The position numbers were made by a program, and so were the translations under genes. From contig NZ_CP081496.1 of assembly GCF_019774615.1 (NCBI RefSeq), forward strand, positions 5,332,001 through 5,396,000: a stretch of 64,000 nucleotides of DNA, in the 5' to 3' direction. This DNA comes from Streptomyces sp. BHT-5-2. GTDB lineage: Bacteria; Actinomycetota; Actinomycetes; Streptomycetales; Streptomycetaceae. The notes under the pieces are model-generated. The model worked only from the letters and a program-made list of their open reading frames with translations, was not told the DNA's origin and made no database searches. This document shows positions 11,490-22,327 of the stretch, in pieces (position 1 is the first letter of the stretch; every line of letters starts with the position of its first letter).

Positions 11490-12445
11490 GCCGTCCCCTC
11501 CGCGGTGTGGTGTACGTCGTTGCCGTGCGGGTCGGTGGTCCGCACCGGGACCGGGTCCGGGACCACCATCGTGCCGATGCCCTCGTCGGTGAAGATCTCC
11601 AGCAGGATCGAGTGCTGGACCCGCCCGTCGATGACCCGGGCGTTGCGCACGCCGTTGCGGACGGCGTGCAGACAGCCCCGCATCTTCGGGACCATGCCGC
11701 TGGCCAGGTCGGGCAGCAGCTTCTCCAACTGGCTCGCGGTGAGCCGGGAGATCACCTCGTCGCTGTTCGGCCAGTCCTCGTAGAGGCCCTCGACGTCGGT
11801 GAGCACCATCAGGGTCTCCGCGCCGAGGGCGGCCGCCAGGGCGGCGGCGGCGGTGTCGGCGTTGACGTTGAAGACGCCGGAGGCGTCGCCGTCGTCGCTG
11901 CTGCGGGCCACCGACGAGATCACCGGGATCCGGCCGTCGTCCAGCAGCGCCCGCACCGCGCCGGGGTCGATGGCGGTGATCTCGCCGACCCGGCCGATGT
12001 CGACCCGTTCGCCGTCGACGTCCGCGTAGTGCTTGGTGGCGGACATCAGCCGGGCGTCCTCGCCGGTCATGCCGACGGCGAGCGGGCCGTGCTCGTTGAG
12101 CAGGCCGACCAGCTCGCGCTGGACCTGGCCGGCCAGCACCATCCGGACGACGTTCATCGCCTCGGGCGAGGTGACCCGCAGGCCGGCCTTGAACTCCGAG
12201 GCCAGGCCCAGGAGTTCGAGCTGGGCGCTGATCTGCGGGCCGCCGCCGTGGACCACGACCGGGCGCAGTCCGGCGTGCCGCAGGAAGACCACGTCCTGGG
12301 CGAAGGCGCGCTTGAGCTCGTCGTCCACCATCGCGTTGCCGCCGAACTTGATCACCACCGTCTTGCCGTGGTGGCGGGTCAGCCAGGGCAGCGCCTCGAT
12401 GAGGGTGCGGGCCTTGGGGAGCGCGGTGTGCTTGCGGGTGGTCAT
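11486..12445 (-). CDS. argB: N-acetylglutamate kinase
   Basis: 319 aa, ATG 12445. Second step of the cyclic arginine pathway: phosphorylates N-acetylglutamate. Amino-acid kinase fold with KFGGNAMVD near residue 34, VVHGGGPQI near 64 and the nucleotide-binding [18 protein letters not shown]. It lies 64 bases after argJ and overlaps argD. In arginine pathways of this cyclic type the kinase is commonly the feedback-controlled step (family knowledge). The ribosome site before 12445 is weak; coupling to argJ may help. Confidence 0.96.
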   Translation of the reverse strand: MTTRKHTALPKARTLIEALPWLTRHHGKTVVIKFGGNAMVDDELKRAFAQDVVFLRHAGLRPVVVHGGGPQISAQLELLGLASEFKAGLRVTSPEAMNVVRMVLAGQVQRELVGLLNEHGPLAVGMTGEDARLMSATKHYADVDGERVDIGRVGEITAIDPGAVRALLDDGRIPVISSVARSSDDGDASGVFNVNADTAAAALAAALGAETLMVLTDVEGLYEDWPNSDEVISRLTASQLEKLLPDLASGMVPKMRGCLHAVRNGVRNARVIDGRVQHSILLEIFTDEGIGTMVVPDPVPVRTTDPHGNDVHHTAEGTA

Positions 12446-12509
12446 GCGGCGGCCTCGTTCCGCTCCGTGGGGTGTCCGTCCGGTACGCGCCGGTGCGCGG
12501 CGGGTCCGG

Positions 12510-14750
<2,241 letters not shown>

Positions 14751-14813
14751 ACTTCCGCGCAATGGCCGGGAACGGCCGGAACGGATCGACTTCGGGCGCC
14801 CCCGGCGGCCCGG

Positions 14814-15527
14814 CTAGAGCTTCATGCCGTGGCGGGTGATGTACCAGTTGTGCCAGGTGAGCAGGGTGCCGAGCAGCGCCAGCCAGAGCACGGTGCCGGC
14901 GAGCGGGAAGGCGTCCACCGGGATCGTGTACGCCAGCACCACCCGCAGCACCGCGTCGAGCAGGAAGACCGCTCCCCACACCGCCGTGACCAGCCGCAGG
15001 TGGTGACGGAACCTCGGCTCCGCGTCCCACCGCGCCTCCCACTCGACCAGTCCGGCCTCGCCGACCTTGGCGATGACGATGCCGCGCGAGGCGGTCATGA
15101 TGAACGGCCGCCGGGTGAGCAGGGTGCCGAGCACCCACAGGCCGATCGCGGCGGTCACCCAGCTGTCCCGGATCATGATCACCCGCGGGCTGCCGGTGAC
15201 CAGCGTCAGCAACGTGCCGACCACCACCAGGCTCAGCGTGAACACCGCCATCGCCTCCACGCGGCGCTGCCGCACCATGCCGTGGACGATCCACGGCAGC
15301 AGCAGCACGCCGCCGACGGCCATCGCGAGCCACTGATCCAGGCCGACCGCGCGCAGCCCGTAGTAGGAGCCGAGCGGCAGGACGAGTTCGAAGAGCAGCT
15401 GGGCGGCGAGCCGCCGGCGCAGCCGTGCCGTACGGGCCCGGGCGGCCGCCGCGGCGGGCTCGTCCGCGCCGGGCCGTGGTACCGGTTGCGTGGCCATGGT
15501 GTGCTCCCCCGTGTCGGCAGTGGTCAT
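14814..15527 (-). CDS. VC0807-like integral membrane protein
   Basis: 237 aa from ATG 15527, chosen because it overlaps the upstream TetR stop by ATGA and has AGGAG six bases before it; ATG 15497 is an alternative. Several hydrophobic helices follow a 35-residue charged N-terminus (LLFELVLPLGSYYGLRA, AVGGVLLLPWIVHG, MAVFTLSLVVVGTLLTLVTG, and two near the C-terminus). The pattern matches the VC0807 family of membrane proteins, whose role is unknown. The tight coupling to TetR suggests it is induced by a small molecule, perhaps as a transporter or immunity-type protein. Confidence 0.75.
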   Translation of the reverse strand: MTTADTGEHTMATQPVPRPGADEPAAAAARARTARLRRRLAAQLLFELVLPLGSYYGLRAVGLDQWLAMAVGGVLLLPWIVHGMVRQRRVEAMAVFTLSLVVVGTLLTLVTGSPRVIMIRDSWVTAAIGLWVLGTLLTRRPFIMTASRGIVIAKVGEAGLVEWEARWDAEPRFRHHLRLVTAVWGAVFLLDAVLRVVLAYTIPVDAFPLAGTVLWLALLGTLLTWHNWYITRHGMKL

Positions 15528-16168
15528 GACGTTCTCCTGGTGGCGTGGTCGAAGAGGTCCGCCAGCTCCCGGCCGGCGGCCCGTACGTCGAGCTCGGGAT
15601 CGTGGCCGGCGCGGCGCACCACGTCGTCGATGGCGGCGCGGATCGCACGCACCATCACCCACGGGTCGAAGTCGCGGAACTCGCCGGCGCGTTGCGCCTT
15701 GCGCAGCTGCTCCACCTGGACGGCGAAGTTGGCCTCCGTGGTCTCCAGGAAGGCGACCATGCCGGGGTCGCCGCCGCGGAGGTTGGAGAGGACCTCGGTG
15801 ATCGCCGAGAGGTGGCTCGGATACTCGGCGAACAGGTCGAGGTTGCCCTCGATGGAGGCGCGCAGCCGGGCCGCGTAGCTCTCGTGGGCCTCGATGCGGG
15901 GCCGGAGGTACCCCTCCGCGAGCCGCAGGACCTCGGCGACGAGTTCGCGCATCAGGTCGTCCCGCCCGTCGAAGTGGTACGAGATCATCCCGGTGCTGCT
16001 CAGCCCGGCGCGTTCCGCGATCTTCGCGAACGAGGCCCGGTGGTACCCGACCTCGGCCACGACGTCGATCGCCGCGGCGACGATCTGCGCGCGGCGCCCG
16101 GTCTCCGTGAAGGAGGGCCTGGCCTTGCCCGCCGGCTTTTGCTTGCCCGAGCTGTTCTTTGCTTGCAT
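15524..16168 (-). CDS. TetR-family transcriptional regulator
   Basis: 214 aa from ATG 16168. The helix-turn-helix is in RRAQIVAAAIDVVAEVGYHRASFAKIAERAGLSSTGMISYHF (about 25-66). The 18 residues before it are Lys/Gly/Ser-rich. It heads a two-gene operon with the VC0807-like membrane protein. The promoter TTGCTC-N17-TATCGT ends seven bases before the ATG, so the transcript is likely leaderless. Two or three related TTGCT..AGCAA palindromes overlap the promoter and first codons, arguing strongly for autorepression. Confidence 0.9.
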   Translation of the reverse strand: MQAKNSSGKQKPAGKARPSFTETGRRAQIVAAAIDVVAEVGYHRASFAKIAERAGLSSTGMISYHFDGRDDLMRELVAEVLRLAEGYLRPRIEAHESYAARLRASIEGNLDLFAEYPSHLSAITEVLSNLRGGDPGMVAFLETTEANFAVQVEQLRKAQRAGEFRDFDPWVMVRAIRAAIDDVVRRAGHDPELDVRAAGRELADLFDHATRRTS

Positions 16169-16204
16169 GAGCAAGACGATAGTCGGGTTTGCTCGGCCGA
16201 GCAA
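16139..16204 (-). promoter_or_regulatory. Palindromic operators and leaderless promoter of the tetR-membrane protein operon
   Basis: TTGCTCGGCCGAGCAA (16189-16204) is a perfect palindrome covering the -35 TTGCTC (16204-16199). TTGCTTGCATGAGCAA (16159-16174) is an imperfect copy centred 30 bp away, over the start codon. A weaker third copy, TTGCTTGCCCGAGCTG, lies at 16139-16154 inside the coding region. The -10 is TATCGT (16181-16176). Confidence 0.7.
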
Positions 16205-16235
16205 GAGGGGCGTCCGGCACGACCGGCCGCCGGGC

Positions 16236-17816
16236 TCAACCGGCGTACACCTGGCCGGCGTTCGGCCGCGGCGCCGGGCGGTGGTGGGCCGCCGGGCCGG
16301 CGGCGAAGGCGCGCAGCAGGTTCTCGGTGGTGCGGGTGACGAAGGCGCCGGTACGACGGTCCATGCCGTGGTCGCGGCCGTCGTCCGAAGTGCCCGCCAT
16401 GAGGGCCTCGACCCAGCGCATGGTGCCGGTGGCGAAGACGCCGGCACCGCCGGGGACCGTGTAGTAGGCGGAGTCGGCGTGGCTGGCGCGGCCCCCGCAG
16501 ACCAGTGGGGAGTGCGCGACGATCTCCAGGGCGGCGGGCGTCGGGGCCTCCGGCGTGACCCGGTCGTACTCCACGCCGACCAGGTGCGGGAAGGCGTCGC
16601 CGGTGCGGACGCCGGTGCCCTCGAAGAGCCAGTGGCCGGCGCCGTGCACGACGTAGGGCGCGTCCGTGGGGTAGCCCTCGTAGAAGACGCCGGTCAGGGA
16701 CGACTCCGGGTCGGCGGCGGGCGGGGCGCGGAAGTCGTGGGTGGGCGGGTCCTGGTGGTCGGCGAACCGGGGGTCGTCGCGGTAGTCGGTCTTGTAGCAG
16801 GTCACGGTGCGCAGCGGGCCGCCCGGGCCGGCGTTTAGGCGGACCCGGCGGAAGCAGGCGTTGGCGCCGAGGAAGGCGACGTTGGTGCCGGTGTCGCGGG
16901 CCCGGGTGACATGGTCGCGCTGCTCCGGGGTCCAGTACTCGTCGTGGCCGAGGGAGAGCACCGCGGCGGCGCCGTGCAGCGCGGCCGGGTCGCGGTGGAC
17001 GTCCACCGAGGTGGTGTAGGCCAGGGGCAGGCCCAGCCGTTCGGCGAGGACCACCAGGGCGCGCTCGTACACCAGGAACTTCTCGGCGCCGGTGGCGTCG
17101 TAGGGACGGTCGAAGCCGACCGCCAGCGAGCGGGTGGCGTAGGCGCCGTCCGGGCCGTGGTAGAGGCTGCGGCCGCCCCAGGCGTTGTACGCCTGCCAGG
17201 TCGTCACCGCGTGCATCAGGACGGTGCGGCCGGTGGCGGCGGACGAACGGACGATCAGCGGGACGTACCGCTGATGGCCCTGGTCGGCGTCGAGGCGGAG
17301 CAGATAGGCGCCCGGCGGCCAGCCGTCGGTGCGGACGGTGGTGGTGCGCGGCCAGCCGGCCTCCACGGTGCGGGTGTCCGCGCGCAGCCGCGGGGGCGGG
17401 CCGGGCCGCCCGGCGAGCCGGTCCGAGCGCCACACGAGCCGGGCCTGGGCGCCGCCGTACCAGCCGACCCGGTAGGCGGAGACACGGAAGCCGGGTGCGG
17501 TGGTGGAGACGTGCAGGCCGAACTCCTCGCCGGGCAGCACGCTCACCCGGTCCGGGTAGCCCTCGACGGCGTCGGGCGGGCCGGTGGCGCGCAGCCGCCA
17601 GTCGGGGCTGCCGGGGCGGCTGCGCTCGGCGGTGAGCGGGTCCGCGGGGCGGTGGCCGCGCGGGGCGTCGCCCGGGGAGCCGCAGCCGGTCAGGCCGGTG
17701 GCGAGGGCCGCGATGCCGGTGGCGGCGCCGAGGAAGTGCCGGCGGTCCAGGCCGGGGCCCGGCGGGTCGTCGTCGGCGCGGTGCTCCCCCGCGCGGTGCG
17801 CTGCGCCGTCCGGCAT
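16236..17816 (-). CDS. Tat-exported lipoprotein, N,N-dimethylformamidase large-subunit-like
   Basis: 526 aa from ATG 17816. DRRHFLGAATGIAALATGLTGCG (about 24-46) is a twin-arginine signal ending in a lipobox, so the protein is probably lipid-anchored outside the membrane. An Ig-like N-terminal region (YRVGWYGGAQARLVW) precedes the domain with GHDEYWTPEQRD and FLGANACFRRVRL, the pattern found in proteins annotated as N,N-dimethylformamidase beta subunit C-terminal-like. Most such Streptomyces proteins are uncharacterised, and no small-subunit gene is nearby. The enzymatic role is therefore open; export and family are fairly clear. Confidence 0.75.
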   Translation of the reverse strand: MPDGAAHRAGEHRADDDPPGPGLDRRHFLGAATGIAALATGLTGCGSPGDAPRGHRPADPLTAERSRPGSPDWRLRATGPPDAVEGYPDRVSVLPGEEFGLHVSTTAPGFRVSAYRVGWYGGAQARLVWRSDRLAGRPGPPPRLRADTRTVEAGWPRTTTVRTDGWPPGAYLLRLDADQGHQRYVPLIVRSSAATGRTVLMHAVTTWQAYNAWGGRSLYHGPDGAYATRSLAVGFDRPYDATGAEKFLVYERALVVLAERLGLPLAYTTSVDVHRDPAALHGAAAVLSLGHDEYWTPEQRDHVTRARDTGTNVAFLGANACFRRVRLNAGPGGPLRTVTCYKTDYRDDPRFADHQDPPTHDFRAPPAADPESSLTGVFYEGYPTDAPYVVHGAGHWLFEGTGVRTGDAFPHLVGVEYDRVTPEAPTPAALEIVAHSPLVCGGRASHADSAYYTVPGGAGVFATGTMRWVEALMAGTSDDGRDHGMDRRTGAFVTRTTENLLRAFAAGPAAHHRPAPRPNAGQVYAG

Positions 17817-17950
17817 CGGTCCGCTCCCGTCCGTGCGTTCCCGGTTGGTGCCCGTCGGTGTTCGTCGGTGTCCGTCCCAGGACGATCCTGCGCCGGGCGG
17901 CGCGGGCGGACGACCGCAGCGGGCCCGAACGCGGGTACCGGCGGGCACAG

Positions 17951-17986
17951 CGGTGCCCGGCCGCCCCGCGGGACGACCGGGCACCG
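17951..17986 (-). terminator. Terminator of the DUF1059 gene
   Basis: A 10-bp perfect stem (17951-17960 with 17977-17986) with a 16-base GC-rich loop lies 20 bases after the DUF1059 stop, between it and the exported lipoprotein gene. Confidence 0.65.
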
Positions 17987-18006
17987 CCCACCGCTCCCCC
18001 GGTGGC

Positions 18007-18198
18007 TCAGGCCGGCTGCGGTATCTCGTTCCGGAGGGATTTACGGAGCTGTTCGCGCAGTTCGGGGCTGTCCGTGTGGCCGTGCACGGAGATCGCGTGC
18101 TCGGTGGCGGCGCGGAGCACTTCCTCCTCCTCGCCGATCAGGACGAGGCTGCAGTTCGTCTCGCTGGGGTGTTCCCGGCAGTCGATCATCTTGCGCAT
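18007..18198 (-). CDS. DUF1059 family small protein
   Basis: 63 aa from ATG 18198 with GAGGAGG upstream. MRKMIDCREHPSETNCSLVLIGEEEEVLRAATEHAISVHGHTDSPELREQLRKSL fits the DUF1059 family: small cytosolic proteins with conserved CREHPSE and a C-terminal H..TDSPEL segment. Function unknown. It is divergent from the methyltransferase gene, with a 133-bp shared region containing a 9-bp inverted repeat. Confidence 0.8.
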   Translation of the reverse strand: MRKMIDCREHPSETNCSLVLIGEEEEVLRAATEHAISVHGHTDSPELREQLRKSLRNEIPQPA

Positions 18199-18236
18199 CA
18201 CCCACCACCTCCTCGTTCCCAGTGTCGGCCACCGGG

Positions 18237-18286
18237 GCCGGCCCCGCCGCGCGTATACGGGGAACCGCGTATGGCGCGGCGGCGGC
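18237..18286. repeat. Inverted repeat between divergent genes
   Basis: CCGCCGCGC (18244-18252) is the exact reverse complement of GCGCGGCGG (18274-18282), and GCGTAT occurs twice inside it (18251-18256 and 18267-18272). It lies between the DUF1059 gene and the methyltransferase gene and could be a regulator site. No known motif recognised. Confidence 0.4.
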
Positions 18287-18331
18287 CGGAGCTGGTGCAG
18301 TGGAGTCAGATGGGGCGAGGAGGTGACGGCC

Positions 18332-19462
18332 ATGGCGGTCTCCGCGCCGGCCGCACCGGGCGCCGCAGGGAACGGCGGGGCCATCCGGCAGGACCGGGTG
18401 GACGCGTTCATGGACCGGGTGATCACCGACGCCGGCGCCGCGGTCGCGGGCCTGTGCACCTCCCTCGGCGACCGGCTCGGGCTGTACCGGGCGATGGCCG
18501 GCGCCGGCCCGCTGACCTCCGCCGAACTGGCCGCCCGCACCGGCCTGGTCGAGCGGTACGTCCGGGGATGGCTGGCGGCCCAGGTGGCCGGGGCGTACGT
18601 CGTCCACGCGTCGGACGGCGACACCTACCTGCTGCCGGACGAGCACGCCGCGGTCCTCGCCGACCCCGGACTCCCCAGCTACGCGGCCGGCTTCTTCACC
18701 GTGCTCCAGGCGCTGTACGCCACCGAGGACAGCCTCCTGGAGGCGTTCCGCACGGGTGAGGGCATCGGCTGGGAGGAACACGCGCCGGCGCTGTTCGAGG
18801 GCACCGCGAAGTTCTTCCGCCCCGGCTACACGGCGGCGCTGGTGCCGGAGTGGCTGGCCGCACTGGACGGCGTGGTGGAGAAGCTGGAGCGCGGCGGCAC
18901 GGTGGCGGACGTCGGGTGCGGCTTCGGCTACTCCACGGCGCTGATGGCGCGGGCGTTCCCCAACTCCCGCTTCACCGGCTTCGACTTCCACCGGCCGTCC
19001 GTCGTGGCGGCCCGCGGGATCGCGGCGGAGCAGGGCGTGGCCGACCGGGTGTCGTTCGAGGTCGCGGGCGCCGACGACTTCCCCGGCGAGGACTTCGACC
19101 TGATCACCTTCTTCGGCTGCCTGCACGACATCGGCGACCCGGGCGCCGCGCTCCGGCACGCCGAGCACGCCCTGGCCGACGGCGGCACCTGCATGGTCGT
19201 GGAGCCTGGGGGTACCTCCCGGACGCAGTCCGGGGGAGCCTCCGCGCGGGACGAGGAGAACATCAACCCGGTCGGCCGGACGCTGACCGCCGCCTCGGTG
19301 GCCGTCTGTCTGCCGACCGCGCCGGCCCAGCACGGCCCGCAGGCGCTGGGGAACCACGCGGGCGAACGGGTGCTGCGGGAACTCGCGGAAGCGGCCGGGC
19401 TGCACCACTGGCGGCTCGCGGCCCAGAGCCCGGTCAACCGTGTCTATGCCGTCGGGCGCTGA
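18332..19462 (+). CDS. Class I SAM-dependent methyltransferase with winged-helix N-terminus
   Basis: 376 aa from ATG 18332, preceded by GAGGAGG. The N-terminal 110 residues form the dimerising winged-helix domain common in small-molecule methyltransferases (LTSAELAARTGLVERYVRGWLAAQVAGAYV). The SAM-binding motif I VADVGCGFGYSTALMARAFP is near residue 190, and FFGCLHDIGDP near 265 corresponds to motif IV. The substrate is unknown. An odd Gly/Ser/Thr stretch (GGTSRTQSGGASA, around residues 294-306) interrupts the conserved VVEP-DEENINPVGR segment and is encoded by a palindromic sequence. Confidence 0.85.
   Translation: MAVSAPAAPGAAGNGGAIRQDRVDAFMDRVITDAGAAVAGLCTSLGDRLGLYRAMAGAGPLTSAELAARTGLVERYVRGWLAAQVAGAYVVHASDGDTYLLPDEHAAVLADPGLPSYAAGFFTVLQALYATEDSLLEAFRTGEGIGWEEHAPALFEGTAKFFRPGYTAALVPEWLAALDGVVEKLERGGTVADVGCGFGYSTALMARAFPNSRFTGFDFHRPSVVAARGIAAEQGVADRVSFEVAGADDFPGEDFDLITFFGCLHDIGDPGAALRHAEHALADGGTCMVVEPGGTSRTQSGGASARDEENINPVGRTLTAASVAVCLPTAPAQHGPQALGNHAGERVLRELAEAAGLHHWRLAAQSPVNRVYAVGR
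19209..19239. repeat. Palindromic element inserted in frame in a methyltransferase gene
   Basis: CTCCCGGAC, a GCA loop, then GTCCGGGGGAG form a strong hairpin preceded by GGGGGTAC. The same kind of short palindrome, with the GGGGGTACCTCCC head and a GGGGGAG tail, is dispersed in many Streptomyces genomes (from memory). Here it sits inside coding sequence and keeps the reading frame. Confidence 0.6.
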
Positions 19463-19558
19463 CCCGCCCGACGCCCCCGGCCGGTCTTCCCCCGGCCGGC
19501 CGGGCGGCCCCGCGGCCCCCGCCTTGACCCGCACCGGGGCGCTGGGCACGCTGGAGGT

Positions 19559-20323
19559 ATGAGCGCGGCCGCGGAGGCCGGACTGCGACGCATCCTCTCC
19601 GTCGTGGACCTCCTGATCGACGCCGTGGACGAGGACGCACTGGTTCCGGCGCTGCTGCCGTTGCTGCTCGGCGCGCTGCCCGGCGACAGCGTCATCTGGT
19701 CGCCGCGGCCGGACCCGGCCCATCCGCTGCGCACCCTCCCGGACGACCTGCTGACCCAGGACGTGCTGGACGCCTTCGACCGCGGGTGGCACTGCGACTC
19801 CTTCGTCCGGCACACCCGCATCGGCAGCGGCACCCCGCTGCGCCGCTCGTCCCTGCAGACCACCGGCGAGTTCCACGCGCTGCCCTTCTACACCGACGTC
19901 TACCGGCCCTTCGGCGCCGAGCGGCAGCTGGCGATGTCCTTCCCGGCGGGCTACACCGCGGACGTGCCGCGGCGGGTCACCGTGGTGGTCAGCCGCGACC
20001 ACCGGGCGAGCGACTTCACCGACGCCGACGTGGCCGCCGCCACACTGCTGCGCTCCCGCCTCAGCCGGGTCCTGGGCCGCCTCGCCCCGCCGGCCCCGGC
20101 ACCGGCCGGGGAACTGGTCACCCGCCGCGAGTCGGCGGTGCTGTGCCTGCTCGCCGACGGCCTGACGAACCAGCAGATCGCGCACCGGCTGGCGATCAGC
20201 CCCCGGACGGTCGACAAGCACCTGGAGCACGCCTACGCCAAGCTGCGGGTGAGCGGCCGGGTCGCGGCGGCCAACGCCTGGCTGACGCGGGACGCCGGGC
20301 CACCGGACGGCGGCCCGCCGTAG
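19559..20323 (+). CDS. LuxR-family transcriptional regulator
   Basis: 254 aa. The C-terminal LuxR helix-turn-helix is complete: LVTRRESAVLCLLADGLTNQQIAHRLAISPRTVDKHLEHAYAKL (about 183-226). The N-terminal 170 residues contain no recognised receiver aspartate motif or ATPase, but have a GAF-like look (FHALPFYTDVYRPFGAERQLAMSFP). It follows the methyltransferase gene by 96 bases on the same strand and may regulate it. The signal sensed is unknown. Confidence 0.85.
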   Translation: MSAAAEAGLRRILSVVDLLIDAVDEDALVPALLPLLLGALPGDSVIWSPRPDPAHPLRTLPDDLLTQDVLDAFDRGWHCDSFVRHTRIGSGTPLRRSSLQTTGEFHALPFYTDVYRPFGAERQLAMSFPAGYTADVPRRVTVVVSRDHRASDFTDADVAAATLLRSRLSRVLGRLAPPAPAPAGELVTRRESAVLCLLADGLTNQQIAHRLAISPRTVDKHLEHAYAKLRVSGRVAAANAWLTRDAGPPDGGPP

Positions 20324-20338
20324 GCCGGCGCCCGCCGG

Positions 20339-20791
20339 TCAGGGGCCGACCGGGCCCGGGTCGAGCAGCCCCAGCGTCATCCACTGCTCGGGCGCCGTCA
20401 GCGGCCGGAAGCCGATCTTCTCGTAGACGCCGTGGGCGTCCTTGGTCGCGAGGGTGATCCGGGCCAGCCCGTGCGGCGCGAGGTGCTCGGCGACGGCCTC
20501 GACGAGGGCGGTGCCCAGGCCCTTGCCGCGGTCGCCGGGGGCGATGTAGACGTCGCAGAGCCAGGCGAAGGTGACGTGGTCGGTGACGACCCGGGCGTAG
20601 CCGACCTGGCGGCCCGAACCCTCCTCGTACAGGCCGAAGTTGAGCGAGCCGGCGACGGCGCGGTCGTGGTGTGCGCGGGTGCGGCCCAGCGCCCAGTAGG
20701 AGTCGCGGGCGAGCCAGTCGTGGACCAGGTCGGAGTCCAGGCGGGCCGGGTCGGTGGAGATCTCGTAGCCGTCGAGGGCGCGGGCGGTCAT
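20339..20791 (-). CDS. GNAT-family N-acetyltransferase
   Basis: 150 aa, ATG 20791. The acetyl-CoA binding motif A is FAWLCDVYIAPGDRGKGLGTALVEAV (about 74-99), containing the R/Q-x-x-G-x-G/A-type loop as RGKGLG. The end GVYEKIGFRPL is the standard GNAT beta6 region. This subgroup (small GNAT with W..LYEEGSGRQVGYARVVTD) is widespread and its substrates are mostly unknown. It converges with the LuxR gene with only 15 bases between stops. Confidence 0.9.
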   Translation of the reverse strand: MTARALDGYEISTDPARLDSDLVHDWLARDSYWALGRTRAHHDRAVAGSLNFGLYEEGSGRQVGYARVVTDHVTFAWLCDVYIAPGDRGKGLGTALVEAVAEHLAPHGLARITLATKDAHGVYEKIGFRPLTAPEQWMTLGLLDPGPVGP

Positions 20792-20860
20792 GCGGGGAGA
20801 CTGGCAGAAGGGGCGGGCCCGCGTCGAACGCGTTGCCGGGCCCGGCCGCTTCCGTCCGGG

Positions 20861-22327
20861 TCAGGCCACCGGTACGCCCAGTTCGTCGCAGGCGGTCCGG
20901 AGCCGGCGGACGCCCTCGGCCAGTTCGGCGGCGCCGGCGGCCGAGGCGAAGCTCAGCCGGAGGTGGGCGGCCGGCGGCTCGGCGGCGAAGTAGGGGCGGC
21001 CGGCGGCCACCGCGACGCCCGCGCGCAGGGCGGCGGCGGTCAGCGCCGCCTCGTCGGTGCCGTCCGGCAGCCGCAGCCAGAGGTGGTAGCCGCCGAGCGC
21101 CGGGTGCTGCCCGGGCGCCGCCGGGTCGAGGGCCGGCAGCTCGCACCGCAGGGCGGCCCGCACGGTCTGCCGACGGGACGTCAACTCCCCGGCGATCGCC
21201 CGCAGATGGCGCTTCCAGGCGGGCGAGCCGACGAGCTCCAGCGCGGCCTCCTGGAGCGGGCCGGGGACGAAGAAGCTGTCGACGACCTGGATGGCGCGCA
21301 GCCGGTCCAGCACCGGGCCGCGGGCGGCCAGGGCGCCCACCCGCAGGCTCGGCGAGGTCGCCTTGGTCAGCGAGCGGACGTGCACCACGGTGCCGTCCGG
21401 GTCGTCGGCGAGCAGGGTCGGCGGCAGCGGCGGGGCGTCGGCGTGGCCCAGCAGCCGGGCGAAGTCGTCCTCGACGACGAAGGCGCCGGCCGCGCGGGCC
21501 ACCCGCAACACCTCCCGGCGGCGCCCGGCGGCCAGCACCGCGCCGGAGGGGTTCTGGAACAGCGGCTGGCAGACGAACAGCCGGGCGCCGCTGGCCCGGA
21601 AGGCGTCGGCGAGCAGATCGGTGCGCACCCCGTCGGCGTCCATCGGGACCGGCACCGGGCGGAGCCCCGCGGCCCGGGCGACCGCCAGCGTGCCGGGGTA
21701 GGTCGGCGACTCGACGAGGACCGGGGCGCCGGGCGCGGCGAGGGCGCGCAGCGCGGCGGTCAGGGCGCTCTGGCCGCCCGCGGTGATCAGCACGTCGCTG
21801 GCGGAGAGCGGGCCGCCGGGGCCGCCGATCTCCCGCGCGAACCAGGCGCGCAGCTCGGGCACCCCGTCGACCGGCGGGCGGCTCCAGGCGCCGGGCCGCC
21901 GGCCGGCCCGGGCGAGCGCGGCGGCCAGGGCGCGTTCGGGCTGGAGGGCGGACGGGAGATAGCCACCGTTGAGTTCGATGACGCCGGGCCCGGGGACGGC
22001 GAGGGTGGCCAGCACGCCGGAGGCGTCGACGCTGCGCGGCACCTGGTCGCCGGCCGGTTCGGCGCTCAGCGCGATCTCCTGCCAGGAGGTGTCGGCCGGG
22101 CGCGGCGCCGTCAGGTTCGGCTCGGCCCGGAACGCCCCGGCGCCGGGGCGGGTGACGACCAGCCCCTCCGCGGCCAGCTCGGCCAGCGCCCGGGAGACCG
22201 TCACCGGACTGACCCGGTGCCGCTCGATCAGGGCACGACTCGATGGCAGCTTCTCTCCGGGAGAGTAGCGCTTCAGCTCTTCTCGCAGGATCACTGCCAA
22301 CCCTGACCCACTGCTACGCTCTTGCAT
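20861..22327 (-). CDS. MocR/PdxR-type GntR-aminotransferase regulator
   Basis: 488 aa from ATG 22327. The N-terminal GntR winged helix reads GEKLPSSRALIERHRVSPVTVSRALAELAAEGLV (about 25-58). A class-I aminotransferase-like domain follows, with the PLP lysine in SLTKATSPSLRVGAL (around 307). MocR proteins use PLP or amino acids as effectors and usually control a divergent neighbour. Here the neighbour is an EamA transporter whose ATG overlaps this ATG on the opposite strand. A perfect CGATAGCGCTATCG palindrome lies 10 bases upstream. Confidence 0.9.
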   Translation of the reverse strand: MQERSSGSGLAVILREELKRYSPGEKLPSSRALIERHRVSPVTVSRALAELAAEGLVVTRPGAGAFRAEPNLTAPRPADTSWQEIALSAEPAGDQVPRSVDASGVLATLAVPGPGVIELNGGYLPSALQPERALAAALARAGRRPGAWSRPPVDGVPELRAWFAREIGGPGGPLSASDVLITAGGQSALTAALRALAAPGAPVLVESPTYPGTLAVARAAGLRPVPVPMDADGVRTDLLADAFRASGARLFVCQPLFQNPSGAVLAAGRRREVLRVARAAGAFVVEDDFARLLGHADAPPLPPTLLADDPDGTVVHVRSLTKATSPSLRVGALAARGPVLDRLRAIQVVDSFFVPGPLQEAALELVGSPAWKRHLRAIAGELTSRRQTVRAALRCELPALDPAAPGQHPALGGYHLWLRLPDGTDEAALTAAALRAGVAVAAGRPYFAAEPPAAHLRLSFASAAGAAELAEGVRRLRTACDELGVPVA

